Notes under the pieces: generated by a model
Seen by the model: the letters and a program-made list of their open reading frames with translations, nothing else
What the model was told of the DNA's origin: nothing
Database searches by the model: none
NCBI GenBank assembly: GCA_018806985.1
Contig: JADANN010000032.1
Coordinates: forward strand, 827,501 to 891,500
DNA from: Angiostrongylus vasorum
Taxonomy: Eukaryota > Nematoda > Chromadorea > Rhabditida > Metastrongylidae
Direction of reading: 5' to 3'
Length of the DNA: 64,000 bases
Program-made: the position numbers and the translations under genes
Part shown: positions 29,706-40,900 of the stretch, piece by piece
Numbering within the stretch: the stretch's first letter is position 1
Layout: each line of letters starts with the position of its first letter

Positions 29706-30044
29706 CACGGCTAATGTAAACTGCGCTGTTTCAGTAGAGGTTATAGTTTTGAGAATTAGATGACTGATCACGTGCTGCTTCTCATAATCTTCAGCGAGCA
29801 TTCAAGTGTCAAAAAATACTGTTAAAGCATCTTTTAAAAAAATCTTAGAAAAAAAGAAAACCATAGAATAAAATACACATCTTAGAAGAATAGCGTCTAT
29901 GAATGAGTATTCTTCACATTAAAACGAGAAACAGTACCGTATAGCAGCCAGACCTTCCTTGTTTGGAGAAAAAAGAGAATTAAAGAGAACGTGGTCCTGG
30001 GAAAATCAGTGGGATGCAGCGAAACAGCTTATCCACAGTGATTA

Positions 30045-30335
30045 CGTGGTCATGTGTAACGCAGTAGTTAGAGGTACTTCGCAATACACAGATGCTCCTT
30101 ACGTCGACCACGCGCCCCAGGCCCACCAAGCCCCCCATTCCTCATACGTCGGAAAAATTGGTGCCTGTTTTTTTTCCTGTCTGGGAGGATAGTAACACTG
30201 CCTTGATACATCGGTAGGTCACCGAAAGTCATCGTATAGGGCCAGATATGCATCCAACCAATTCTAAGATGCATAAAGAAGTCGAATGCATAGCGCATCC
30301 CTCAGGGGATAGATAACGTTGGGAGCTTCATTCTT
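30045..30335 (+). repeat. SINE family B, diverged
   Basis: Head TGTAACGCAGTAGTTAGAGG, body CCCACCAAGCCCCCCATTCC and TTGATACATCGGTAGGTCACC, end CCCTCAGGGGATAGATAACG. A C/T-rich insertion interrupts the middle. The region 30340-31055 to its right holds a 113-codon ORF without any recognisable feature and is otherwise empty. Confidence 0.75.
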
Positions 30336-31056
30336 TTTTTTTGTACATTTTTATTCAAACTAACTGGCTTTTTTTTTCGTGAAGTAACATCATTGTGTTA
30401 ATGTTGGACTATGAATCGAAGCTTCATCCATGAGTGCATCCTCTCTGGATGAGTCAGATACAAGTACTCAATGATTCAGCTGCTCTGTCACTCGTCGTCG
30501 ATCCCTCGTGCGATTGGAGCGCATTCATGTGTCACATTTGACAAAACGATCATCGCTAGAAGTTCAGTCGTAACATCGTTCCAGAGTGTCCCAATGTGTT
30601 CGACCATCTCACGGAATGTACTCCGTCATGGCTTTTTTCTAATCTAATGTTTATACTCTCATCACGTCACGTCGTCAATCTATACAGAGTGAAACGTTTT
30701 CGCCTATTCTGTGATGCCACCGTTTCACTAGCGTTTTCGACGAACGAGGCGAATCGTATTCGCGAGTTCGAACAGCTACGGGACGACATGACTTCTGTAG
30801 GAGTCATGCAGTACGAAATAATGCATCATGGATTCCTTTCCAAATTCCGTGTTATAGATTCTCCTTATATTTTAAGAATGAATTTGATCAAATTCTTTAT
30901 TAAACCCTTAGATAGATTCGCAGGAATTTCGTTGTAGATTTTTCCAGAATATTATTCCTGTTCTGATTCTAAGCATATTTAAAACTGAACGGAAAGTATA
31001 AAAAACTATATTTGAGCGATTAGTGAAGCAGAGCAGTCTTATCAATAGGTTCATAC

Positions 31057-31440
31057 GTACTTGGATACTTGGATAGCCCGTCTTCGCTGTTTGTTCGGGG
31101 CCTAGCAAAATTCCCATTTTTTTCTGGGTTTTGCTGGTTTAGCTGTTGTGGTTCCCTGGAGGCCTGTGGTCAGCCCAACCAAACTCTGCCCCAGGTCGTC
31201 ACCACCACAGGCTGTTGCCGGTCTTATGGATGGGAGGGAGATTTGCCACCATGCGACTAGTTTGATACCAGGACTGTGGTGGATCTTGGTATTGGTTAAC
31301 TCTTAGCTAGGCTTCTTGATGGAAACGCCGGACTTCCTGCGAGACCCTGCCGGAAGGATGAATTCCCCCACTGTACATCGCAGTCCGATATCCAGAAACA
31401 CCTCTTAGTCATGATGAGGCGGTGAACCGCTTGGTGGCAT
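31057..31440 (-). repeat. Family A repeat with doubled tail unit
   Basis: The tail, read on the plus strand, is TACTTGGATACTTGGATAG, two copies of the unit. The rest matches the family through to GCGGTGAACCGCTTGG. Confidence 0.85.
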
Positions 31441-32945
31441 CTATAGATCGATAACGCTCTGAATTCTTGAACTGCTATAATGATCGGCAAATCATTGTCT
31501 GCTCTCAAACAGCAAGCTTTGTTACGAAGGAATTGAACTAATAACTAGGCATGAGTCTCTCTGAGTCACATTTTTTAAATAATATATGTCATGTTTTCGT
31601 CCTACTTAGGTGTTGTTGGTATAATTAATGAACTATAAGATTACAAAGTAAAGGACAAATTTGATGAATGGCCAAACAGACAGAACGAGATTCATTTGAA
31701 TTGGAATCGATAACTGCGTTGTAATATGAACATACAGGGGATATCATATTTCTTTATGAGGAGAGTATGTGCTCAACTGCAGACCAATACGTCTCAAAAT
31801 CAATGTCATCCACGATTCCCAAAAAATATTCGAGCGTGGATGAAGGCTACATTCCCACTTATTAGTAAGACTATACAACTTATTCTGAAGAGGATAAGCT
31901 TAAGAAGGGGCTGCACCAACTACTAGTAAAACTATACAACTTTACAACTTCGGCAAAAGTTATCAATATAGAACACAGAACACTTTAGAACCCCTAAAAC
32001 TATTTCTATTTCAACAAGGTAAACCAATAATCTGGTACGAATCCGCAAACACACCAACGTTGTTGAGTTCGACGCCACAATTACAATATTCTGTTGGTCT
32101 TATAAATATCCTCCTGTAAAAGTTTTGAAAGTCTTTTTTACATCTACTTAGTCAGTTTGTATATCAGTTTGATCAGTGTTGTGGATTGTTTAATTATAGA
32201 ATTCTGTTTGCACCTATTAGTGGCATCTTTCAGATATGGGTATTGATTATTTTTGCACCAACTTAGCGCTTTTTCTTATGAAGGTTAGCTTTCCTACAGT
32301 TTTCTGTCAACAACATTTTTAAAAAGTAAGAATTGTAGGAAAAGTGCAGTATTTTTTCCTGTTTTTTCTTTGTTCTTCTTGTTTTAAAAAATGAGTCCAA
32401 ATGTGGTCCTGTATTGTGGAGATGTATAATGTTTGTGTTGTAGAGAATTCGTTAGGTAGACTGGAATGGCCCTAATTGTGGGCTAAGCTCAAAACCTACA
32501 AGTATATCCTCTTATCATGTATCTTATCCTCTTATCTTCAAGTATATCTTTAGCATATCTTCTGTCTTCTATCTTGTATGAATACGTATCAAAGTCTGCA
32601 AAGGGAAGATTAGGTGGGAGCGTTTCCACAGAGAACAATCCAGGAATAATGGCTGCATTCAGCTTTGAGTCAACATATCTCAACTCATAGTGAATGATGT
32701 TAACTGCAATAAGAACGATTAAGAACTGTAAATTTCTTGCTTTGATGATTAATTTCTGATTTTTTGAAACCCATGACGACGTGTACTTCTTCCACTTTGT
32801 TGCTTCAAATCTTAGTAACTTGTTACCAGACTTTTTAGAAGGTTCAATTTTTAAAGGTATTTAACCCTTAAAGCCCCGTGTGGACACTATAATGTTCATA
32901 GCGACTTGGGCCAAACGACCGTATGGACACCGTGTAGTGTCCCTA
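31441..32945. other. Intergenic DNA, nothing recognised
   Basis: About 1.5 kb of AT-rich DNA with short ORFs only. No repeat family of this window, RNA gene or conserved coding signal was recognised. Confidence 0.55.
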
Positions 32946-32949
32946 TAAA

Positions 32950-33235
32950 AGGTGAAGGGTAAAGCTCTCGGCGTTGACTAATCCCTGGGGATGCGCTATG
33001 CATTCGACTTCATTAAGTGTCGCTGAAGGTGATTGAATGCATATTTGGCCTTTACAATGACTCGCGGTGGCCTACCGATGTATCGAGTCAGTGCTGCTAT
33101 TCTCCCAGACAAGTCTGGTACCAATTTGCCGACCCCGGAGAGATGGAGGGCTTGGTGGCCCATGGGTGTGGGGGATCGATTCCACGTGTGTGTTGCAGTG
33201 ATGCCTCCAACGATTGCGCCAAACGCGCCTTTTGG
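32950..33235 (-). repeat. SINE family B
   Basis: On the minus strand the head CTTGGCGCAATCGTTGG-type sequence leads into the family body; the tail (AAAGCTCTCGGCGTTGA on the plus strand) is intact. One of the better-preserved copies. Confidence 0.85.
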
Positions 33236-33532
33236 TACCAATGTCTCTATATATCCAATAAATAGCTATTTGAAAGGAGATCGAAATGAGAAAGTTTGGA
33301 GCCGGAAAAACTTCTGTGCACTTAATGATTTGCAAAAAACCTTTTTTTGAAAAAAGTTCATTTGCCAGTAATATGATCATCATTTAGTTGTTATTTCATT
33401 TTAATCACTGTGGTAGTTTTATAGAATGTGGTGATATAAAAAAATGCTGAAATGTGATATGGACTCGAGATGGTAGCAAAGAACTTCTAAGTGCTGACAG
33501 CAATGTATTTGCGTAATGGACCATAGTAACAC

Positions 33533-33673
33533 CCAGTAAATAGTAGCATGCAACCACAATGATGCTGAGATTTTTGCAAAACTCCGGGCCGCGGGTGTCT
33601 GTAGTGGGGATCGAACGCGCTGTTACCCTTTCCGAGGGATAACGCGTTCACCACCACACCATGCGGGTCCTTC
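33533..33673 (-). repeat. SINE family C, well preserved
   Basis: On the minus strand CGCATGGTGTGGTGGTGAAC (A-box region) and GCGTTCGATCCCCAC (B box) are both intact, followed by TTTTGCAAAAATCTCAGC and ATTGTGGTTG. This is the best copy for judging the tRNA-like head. Confidence 0.85.
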
Positions 33674-33684
33674 ATTTTATTTAC

Positions 33685-34065
33685 TCGGTACTTACTTGAT
33701 ACTTGAATGGCCCGTCCTCAGTGGTTGTGCGGGCTCCAGCATAATCTCCATTTTTTCGGAGGTTTGCTGGTTAAGCCATTGTGGTTCCTTGGAATCCCCA
33801 GGTCAGCTTGGCCAAACTCTGCCCCAGGTCTTCACCACTAGAGGCACTCGCGGCCCTTGTGGATCAGAGGTTAGCATGTGACTTTGACACCAGAACGGTG
33901 GTGGATCCTGGTATTGGTTTACTCTTATCTAGGCTTCCTGATGGAAGCGCCGGACTGCTCAGCTTGGGAGACCTTGCTAGAGGCTGAATCCCCCGCTTTA
34001 CATCGCAGTCCGACACCCAGGAACACCTCCCAGCAACGATGAGGCGGTAAACCGTTGGGAGGCAT
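33685..34065 (-). repeat. Family A repeat
   Basis: Full-length by comparison with other copies; it lies 12 bases from the family C copy on its left. Both are on the minus strand. Confidence 0.85.
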
Positions 34066-34349
34066 TTTATTTAGTAGTATACATATCATTCACACCCATA
34101 GAATGATAGAGCAAAGTCTGTTCCACGTCATCTCCAGGACTTTTAAGTACTTCAGTTATTTAAAAACCATTTCTTACCGTCAAAAAATTCAGAGAGCCCG
34201 CGGCCGACAAAAAAATACTCGTGTGCCATTGGGCCAGTCACGCAAAACGGCGCGGGGCATTATGGGTTAAATGTGAGAGGATACTATATGAAAATTATAT
34301 ATGGTTGTAATGTCGTCACTTCTTATCTACTGCCTTTTCTTTTTCTAAT

Positions 34350-34645
34350 GGTGGCAAGGTGTTATGCGAAATATAACCATAATGATGATGCTGAGATATT
34401 TGGAAAACTCCAGACCACTGGTGTACGCGGTGGGACTGAGCACGCTATTACCCTTTCCGAGGGCTAACGCGTTCAGCACCTATAGTTCAACTCAAAGCTG
34501 TGAGAAAGGCGAGACGAAGGACTCGCATTGTGTGGTGCTGAAGGCGTTAGCCTCCGGAAGGGGGTAATGGCGGGTTCCATAACCACCGCAGACACCAGCG
34601 GTCTGGAGTTTCACAAATATTTCAGCAGTATTATGGTTATGTTGT
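34350..34645. repeat. Inverted pair of SINE family C copies
   Basis: A minus-strand copy (about 34350-34482) and a plus-strand copy (about 34505-34645) face each other head to head across a spacer of roughly 20 bases. Each keeps the CAGACC, GCGTTC and CAGCA blocks. A transcript through both would fold into a long imperfect hairpin. Confidence 0.8.
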
Positions 34646-34939
34646 ATATGACTACTTAGACAAAAGTACGCAAGTGAACGGTCAATTATCGCTTATTATC
34701 GAACAACCGGCTTCGCTGTGAATCTTTTAAAGTGGTTTTGTTAAAAAAAAAGTGCGCACGGTGAAGTTGAGGGGAAGAAAAAAGAAAATTGTTTCCATTA
34801 ACTCATAAGACTGCATGATTATGCGGCTTACATTCTTCTACTTGTGTCAGGATATATTAATCTACTAAACCTTGTTTCACTTCCATGTATTGTTTTCGTT
34901 TCAGTTGTCTCACTTTGTTTTTTATTCCTTTTCTGGAGG

Positions 34940-34955
34940 TCTGTCCTCGTTTCAG
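34940..34955 (+). promoter_or_regulatory. Likely spliced-leader trans-splice acceptor of ced-6
   Basis: TCCTCGTTTCAG directly abuts the ATG at 34956, leaving no native 5' UTR. The conserved protein begins at this ATG, so the acceptor is best explained by trans-splicing. Confidence 0.65.
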
Positions 34956-37900
34956 ATGACATCTAAGAGTAAAGACTTGTACAAAACATTTAAGAGGTCC
35001 ATCTCGAATTCTGTCAACGAGGTAGGTCACATATTTCGATTTCAAAATCTTTATGGTTAAATGTTCTTAACTTTACCCATGTCATCGTATAGGAACGGCA
35101 TGATAAGGCCTCTTTAGCCCTTAGGAATGGCTTGTAGCTTTTAGATAGGGAATCTTCTACAACAGCAGCAATTCCAACGCTAGCAACAATTACCTGGATA
35201 CTTGGATAATAGATAGCCCGTCTTCACTGGTGCTTCGGGCCTCAGCATAGTTTCCACGTTTTTGGAGTTTTTGGTAGTTTAGGCATTGTGGTTTCCCGGA
35301 ATCTCGAGGTCAGCCTAGCAAAACATCTGCTGGAGGCATGAATGTCCTCGCTGTATATCACAACCCAACACCCAGCAACACTTTCCAGCCTCGATGAGGC
35401 GGTGAACCGTTGGGAGGGTCAGAAACAGTTCCAACTATTAATCCATCTAGCGAACCGGCATATACAACAATCTATTACTTTCATCACATAAAGTTTCGTT
35501 ATTCACTCTATAACTCGGGTAAGCACCACTAAACTTCATTCGACTCCGTTACACTCCAGAGCTTCTCAGTTGCCTACATATTGCGCATGTACAGGGTAAC
35601 ATGAGAATAGAAAGATGCGCGTTGACATCAACAACAATCGTTGGCTCGTTGGGAAAATTTTTCGCTGATTTCAGCTACTTGTGTTGAAGGATCGGTCTAT
35701 GACTCATGCTAAAGGAAGGGTTTTTATAGAAATGGGGCTTATTCCTGATGCCTTATTAACATTAACTAGGAAGGCTGTCACAGAGTTTTCAAGTAATATG
35801 TGCCTCACTCGATAATTGAATATGTTGAAAACCTTTTTTAAATAGAGAAAAAAGGAGTCTGCATCGGCACAGAGTACAATGCTCGGGCATAAAATTTCTT
35901 ACTAAACTACTAGGATGGAAGTACAGTTAACGTAATTGAAATTGCTGTTGAAATAGTGATGATTGAAATATTCTGTCCCACAAAACGAGGAACTTAATCC
36001 AGAGTTTCGACCTACGTCAGAAACCGAGTATCAAGAAAACCGGAAATAGAGTGAAGTTGTCAGAAATCGAGTGTGTCGGACATATAGCAGCAGCCGCTGT
36101 ACAGGACTCGTCACTTTGTTCCAAGAGACGTCAAACGCTATGTGTGGGGGAAACATCGACGCATTCATTAAGCGAGAAAAAGTATTGTGGGAATATTGTG
36201 TCTTCTGTATCCCTTGAGCGAGGACAACCTATTAGAGAAGTCGGACACGTGGAAGAGATGAATGATTTATACGAGCTTTGTTAGATCCTCTGATGATTAG
36301 TGGAATATTGGCTGTTACATTTGAAACATTACAATCTATGATGAGTTTCTCGGATTCATAATCGATGAATTGCTAAAGTAGTTGTTTTACGAAGATATTC
36401 ACCGTGTAAACTCACATTTGATTTATAGTCTGGAGCAACATTCTTCAGGCGCAGGAGTGGTGCAGTTATAGTGATGCCGTTCAGTACGCGCAGTATCCTG
36501 GTTCGAATCCCAACTATCACTCTGATGTCGAGAAATTGGTAGTAAACTTCTATGAGATCAGGTCACGCAATCTAGTCCACGAAAGCTGACAAGTACATGT
36601 AATGAAGATCTGGGAATGTTGAATATCAAAGAATTCCGGGAAGAATCGAGTCGAGCGGCATTAAACGACATTCATGAAGAAAAGCAAAAATTCACAATCG
36701 GCAGCCGAATTCGTATGGAAATCTGAAGACCTTCGTGGAGGATAGCTGCGAGGAAGCGAATCGAATGCAGGAAATACGGGGTCTTCACAATGTTTGATGT
36801 TGAGCTGTGTAAAATTAAATGCTTACTTATCTACTTGGATACATAGTTGGCCTGCTTTCACTGGTTGCGCGGGGCCCAGCATAATTTCCATTTTACGGAG
36901 ATTTGCTGGTTTAGCCATTGTGATTTATTGAGTCCTGAGGTCAGTTTAACGAAAGCCATTCTCAGCTCGTAACCACTCCAGTCGTCGTCGCCTTTATGGA
37001 TCAGAGAGAGGTTTGCCACCATGCAATTAGTTTGATGCCAGGACGGTGGTGATTCCTGGCGTTCATTTGCTCTTAGTAGGACTTCTCGATGACAACGCCG
37101 AACCCCTTGTGAGCTTGGGAGGCCCTGTTCGCTGAGTAGATCTTCCGCTGTACATCGCAGCTCAACACCTGGGAACACCCCTTAGCGTCGATAGGGCGGT
37201 AAACCGTTGAGAGGGAAAATAAAAGAAAAAATACTATATTGCAATCTTTTCGGGATCAATGTTTGACCCTTCATAGCCTGAAAGCTAGTTTAGAGCACTG
37301 TTCTATTCTACGTGGGTGGTGGTAGGTTAATCAGAACGATGCGTAATGTTACTTTTTATGGACGGCTTTTGACTACAATTTCATTCACCTAAAATTTTTT
37401 TATGCTTGCTTAATGCCTATGAATTGAACAACTGCAGCGTTAGAAATTTTAGGTCCTTAGCTCTTCGTCACAAAGTACATCGAATTCCTCAGGTGCGAAA
37501 TATGGTGGCGGGTCAGGAAAGACGTGGATTCACCCTCCTGGTGTGTGGAAAAGTCGTAAGAGCAACGGTTTCGTTCAAATCGTTGACTACGCTTTTAGCA
37601 TTATACATCAATATGGAATTGTCTAATTAGTGGCTTCTCTTCAGTTAAAGTTTAGAGCTTTCAAAACTTGTTCTTTCTCTCTTAGTAGCAATTTTTTGTA
37701 GTTGGAATTACGTCGCGCCATAGGCTCAGGTATTGATTTTAGTAATTACGTATTTTTCATGAAGAAACAGAACATATTTGATTGATAATATCGCCATTCC
37801 ATTGGTTCAGATGTTCTTCTTAATGGTCGAGTTGAATATAACGTGAAGCTGTTTGGGTCACAAGAAGTAAAGGAAGCTAAAGGGACGGATATTATTCGTG

Positions 37901-40900
37901 ATGCAATACAAGCAATACAATTCCAGAATGGGGGTAAGGTTTACGGATTAATTTAAGCTTGGAAATAACTTTCCTATGACGATCGTATTCAGACGGTACC
38001 TCAATACCTTCCATGGTTTTTTCAAGGTGAAACGTTTTGAATCCACGCAACCTGGTGCTAAACTGCAAAAAGTTGATCTTCAAATCAACGTGGATGGAGT
38101 GACAATTGTCGACTCGAAAACGAAAGTAGCGTTACATCGTTGTCCTCTTCAGAAGATATCCTTCTGTGCAGACGATAAGCAGGACAAGCGGATTTTTTCG
38201 TTTATTACAAGATCGCAGTCTGATCCGGAGAAACATCAGTGCTTCGTGTTTCTAAGTGACAAGATGGCTGAGCAAATCACACTGACAGTTGGAGAAGCGT
38301 TTGATTTGGCCTACAAGGTGAGGGAAAACTGCGTCATGTATTTTTCCGAAAAAATTGTATTATATTACATCATATTATCGTTATTATATGACTATTATCT
38401 CACTACTATTATCTTATTATTATCATTGTTATAGGGCGCGTGTGGCGCAGTGGTTGGAGGCGCCACTGCGACACATATGGGGAATCGTTCCCCCCGCCCA
38501 TGGCCCAACAAGCCTTCCATCCTTCCGGGGTCGGCAAATTGGTACCAGACTTGTCTTGGAGGATAGCAGCACTGGCTCGATACATCGGAAAGCTACCACG
38601 AGTCATTTTAGAACCCAGACGTGCATTCGGTCACCTCCAATGATAGTTAATGAAGTCGAATGCATGACGCATCCCTCATGGATTGATCAACGCTGAGAGC
38701 TTTATCCTTTATCATTGTTATATTATGTATATGTATATATATAATCATTGGAAAGCATGAATTCATGAAAATGCTTCGAGTTTTGTTTTAAAATCTACTG
38801 CTGAAGTTTTTCAGCGGTATATGGACAAGAACAAGACCTCCTTGGAAAATCAGAAGCAGGTAACAACATGTTTTAAGGAATTGATATCAATGTTTATATT
38901 TTCAAAGCGACCGTCATTTAATGTCGGTATTAAAGTAATCAATTTATCGAAATTGTTGAGCTTACACAAGTTTGATGAAATTGTTTTATTCGGCTAACGT
39001 TTCGACGTTTTCGTCTTGGACGCCTGCAACGAAAACACCATTTCGAGAAGATGAACAACTTTGGACCATTGACTTAGAACATGGGCTCTGGTGGAAAGAA
39101 GACATCGAAATATCAACCTTGTGTAAGCTCAGCAATTTAGACAAATTAATGTTTGTATGTGAACACTGAAAAAAATTGAGATCCACAAGCTTGAAAGGTT
39201 AGTCAAATTTCGCGAATACATCATGTTTCCTTCAACGAATCTATTGTATCGTTGAGTAAGTGCATATTAGGTTTTATCCCTAAGTGGTTACGAATTTCTG
39301 TCGATTCTCATTCGAGAGACAGTGCTGATAGGCATAAACCGTTCTTATTTCATAGTTAACCCTTCAAAAACAATCAGTAAATGCTCATACGCGGTTGTTG
39401 TGAAATCCTCTTCCTGCTCAGAATCCGTGTAGAAACTTCCCTCTGATGAATTTCCGTTGACGTTTTATCGCGTTCGAAGACCGACTTTTTCTTAACCTCG
39501 GCATTAGTCAATAATTCGCTGTTTTTCTTGATGAGCAAATGCGAGGTTGTTGTTGTAGTATTTGTTAATACTAACTGTACTGACTTTCGTGACTGTGACT
39601 GTTTCGGCGGTTTCGAATCTAAAGAACTACGAAATAAATTGTGGAGTACAATGTATCCCCGTACTAGCTCTCAGAGACAATTAAGAGTGCACAGAAATAC
39701 TGCCTTGCTTTATCGCATCATCACTTCTGCCTCGAATGGGAGATTCCTGAGTGTTGAGCTGCGATGTGCAACAGAGTTGTTGTTGCACTGTTGAATCAAC
39801 TCTTCATGATCTCCATGAGAAGAAAACTCTACAGACCAATAGAAAATTTCGCGCAATCACTTTTCCCGGGTAAAGTAACCGACGCGGTGTTGATAGCTTC
39901 GTCCTATTTGCTTGTTGATTTTGCTGTAGAAGTCCTAATGAAGGTGTTGATCTGCTATCCTGCATGCCAAAGATCAATCACTGGAAAGAAATTTCTTAAT
40001 TGTCACTTTATTTGCTCGTTGAATATGCTGTTCAATTTCTTCACGTAGGCTATATCATCGTCTGTGGAGAGGATGGTTTTGGACCGAGCTCAGCTGATTG
40101 AGCAAACAAAATTTCCGCAGGGAAAGTACTGTGTAGACTATAGAGACTACGAACCATAACCAAAGTCAGAAAATACGCGGTGAACGACAATGGACAAGCT
40201 TACGCTTGCATATAAGCTGTTGCTGCGCGAGTAAACGCTTGACGGCACCGAAACAAACGCCATTCTATCGAAGCTGGGAAACCAGTATCTGCATATTCCA
40301 CAAACGACTGCTATCGTACTTTACCCGGGATATAATTCTTCAGTCATCCTCTTATTTCCTGATAGGGAGACAAATGTGGAAAAAGTATCATTTGGAAAAC
40401 GATTTTCGCGGCTAAAATGAATGGCGAACTCCCTTGGTAAAATATTAAGCCGGTAGATTGTTGCAATGATATTATCATTGTTAATGAACTTCCTTCCAAC
40501 GGTTCACCGCCTCACCGTGGCTGGAAGGTGTTCCTGGGTCTTGGGCTGCGACATACAGCGAGAATTCATCCCCAGCAGGGTTTCCCAAGCTGAGAAGGAG
40601 TTCGACGTTTTCATCAGCAAGCCTAGCTAAGAGTAAACCAATACCAGGATCGTCCACCGTCTTGGTACCAAAGTCGCATGGTGGTAAATCTCCTTCTGAT
40701 CCGCAAGGGCTGCGACTGCCTGTGGTGGTGAAGACCTGGGGCAACTTTGGCCGGGATGACCTAAGGACTCCAGGGAACCATGATGGCTTAACCAGCAGAT
40801 CTCCGAAAAATGGACATTACGCACAACCAGTTAGGCGGGCCATTCAAGTATCAAGTATCACGTAAGTTATGAAGTCCCAGTGAAGCGGAGGTAGTGCTCA

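Noticed and set aside
30596..30937. 113-codon ORF as a gene
   Set aside because: No splice context, no recognisable motif, and the codons after the middle become AT-rich and low-complexity.
36455..36535. Genuine tRNA gene
   Set aside because: The B box is perfect and a 7-base outer pairing exists, but the T stem does not pair and the spacing to the outer stem is wrong; a SINE head is more likely.
37926..37940. Apparent frameshift at the G5 run ending ced-6 exon 3
   Set aside because: The donor GGGG|GTAAGG shifts the frame, but the next GT, after AAG at 37938 (AAG|GTTTAC), restores phase 0 and keeps a sensible protein, so no error is needed.
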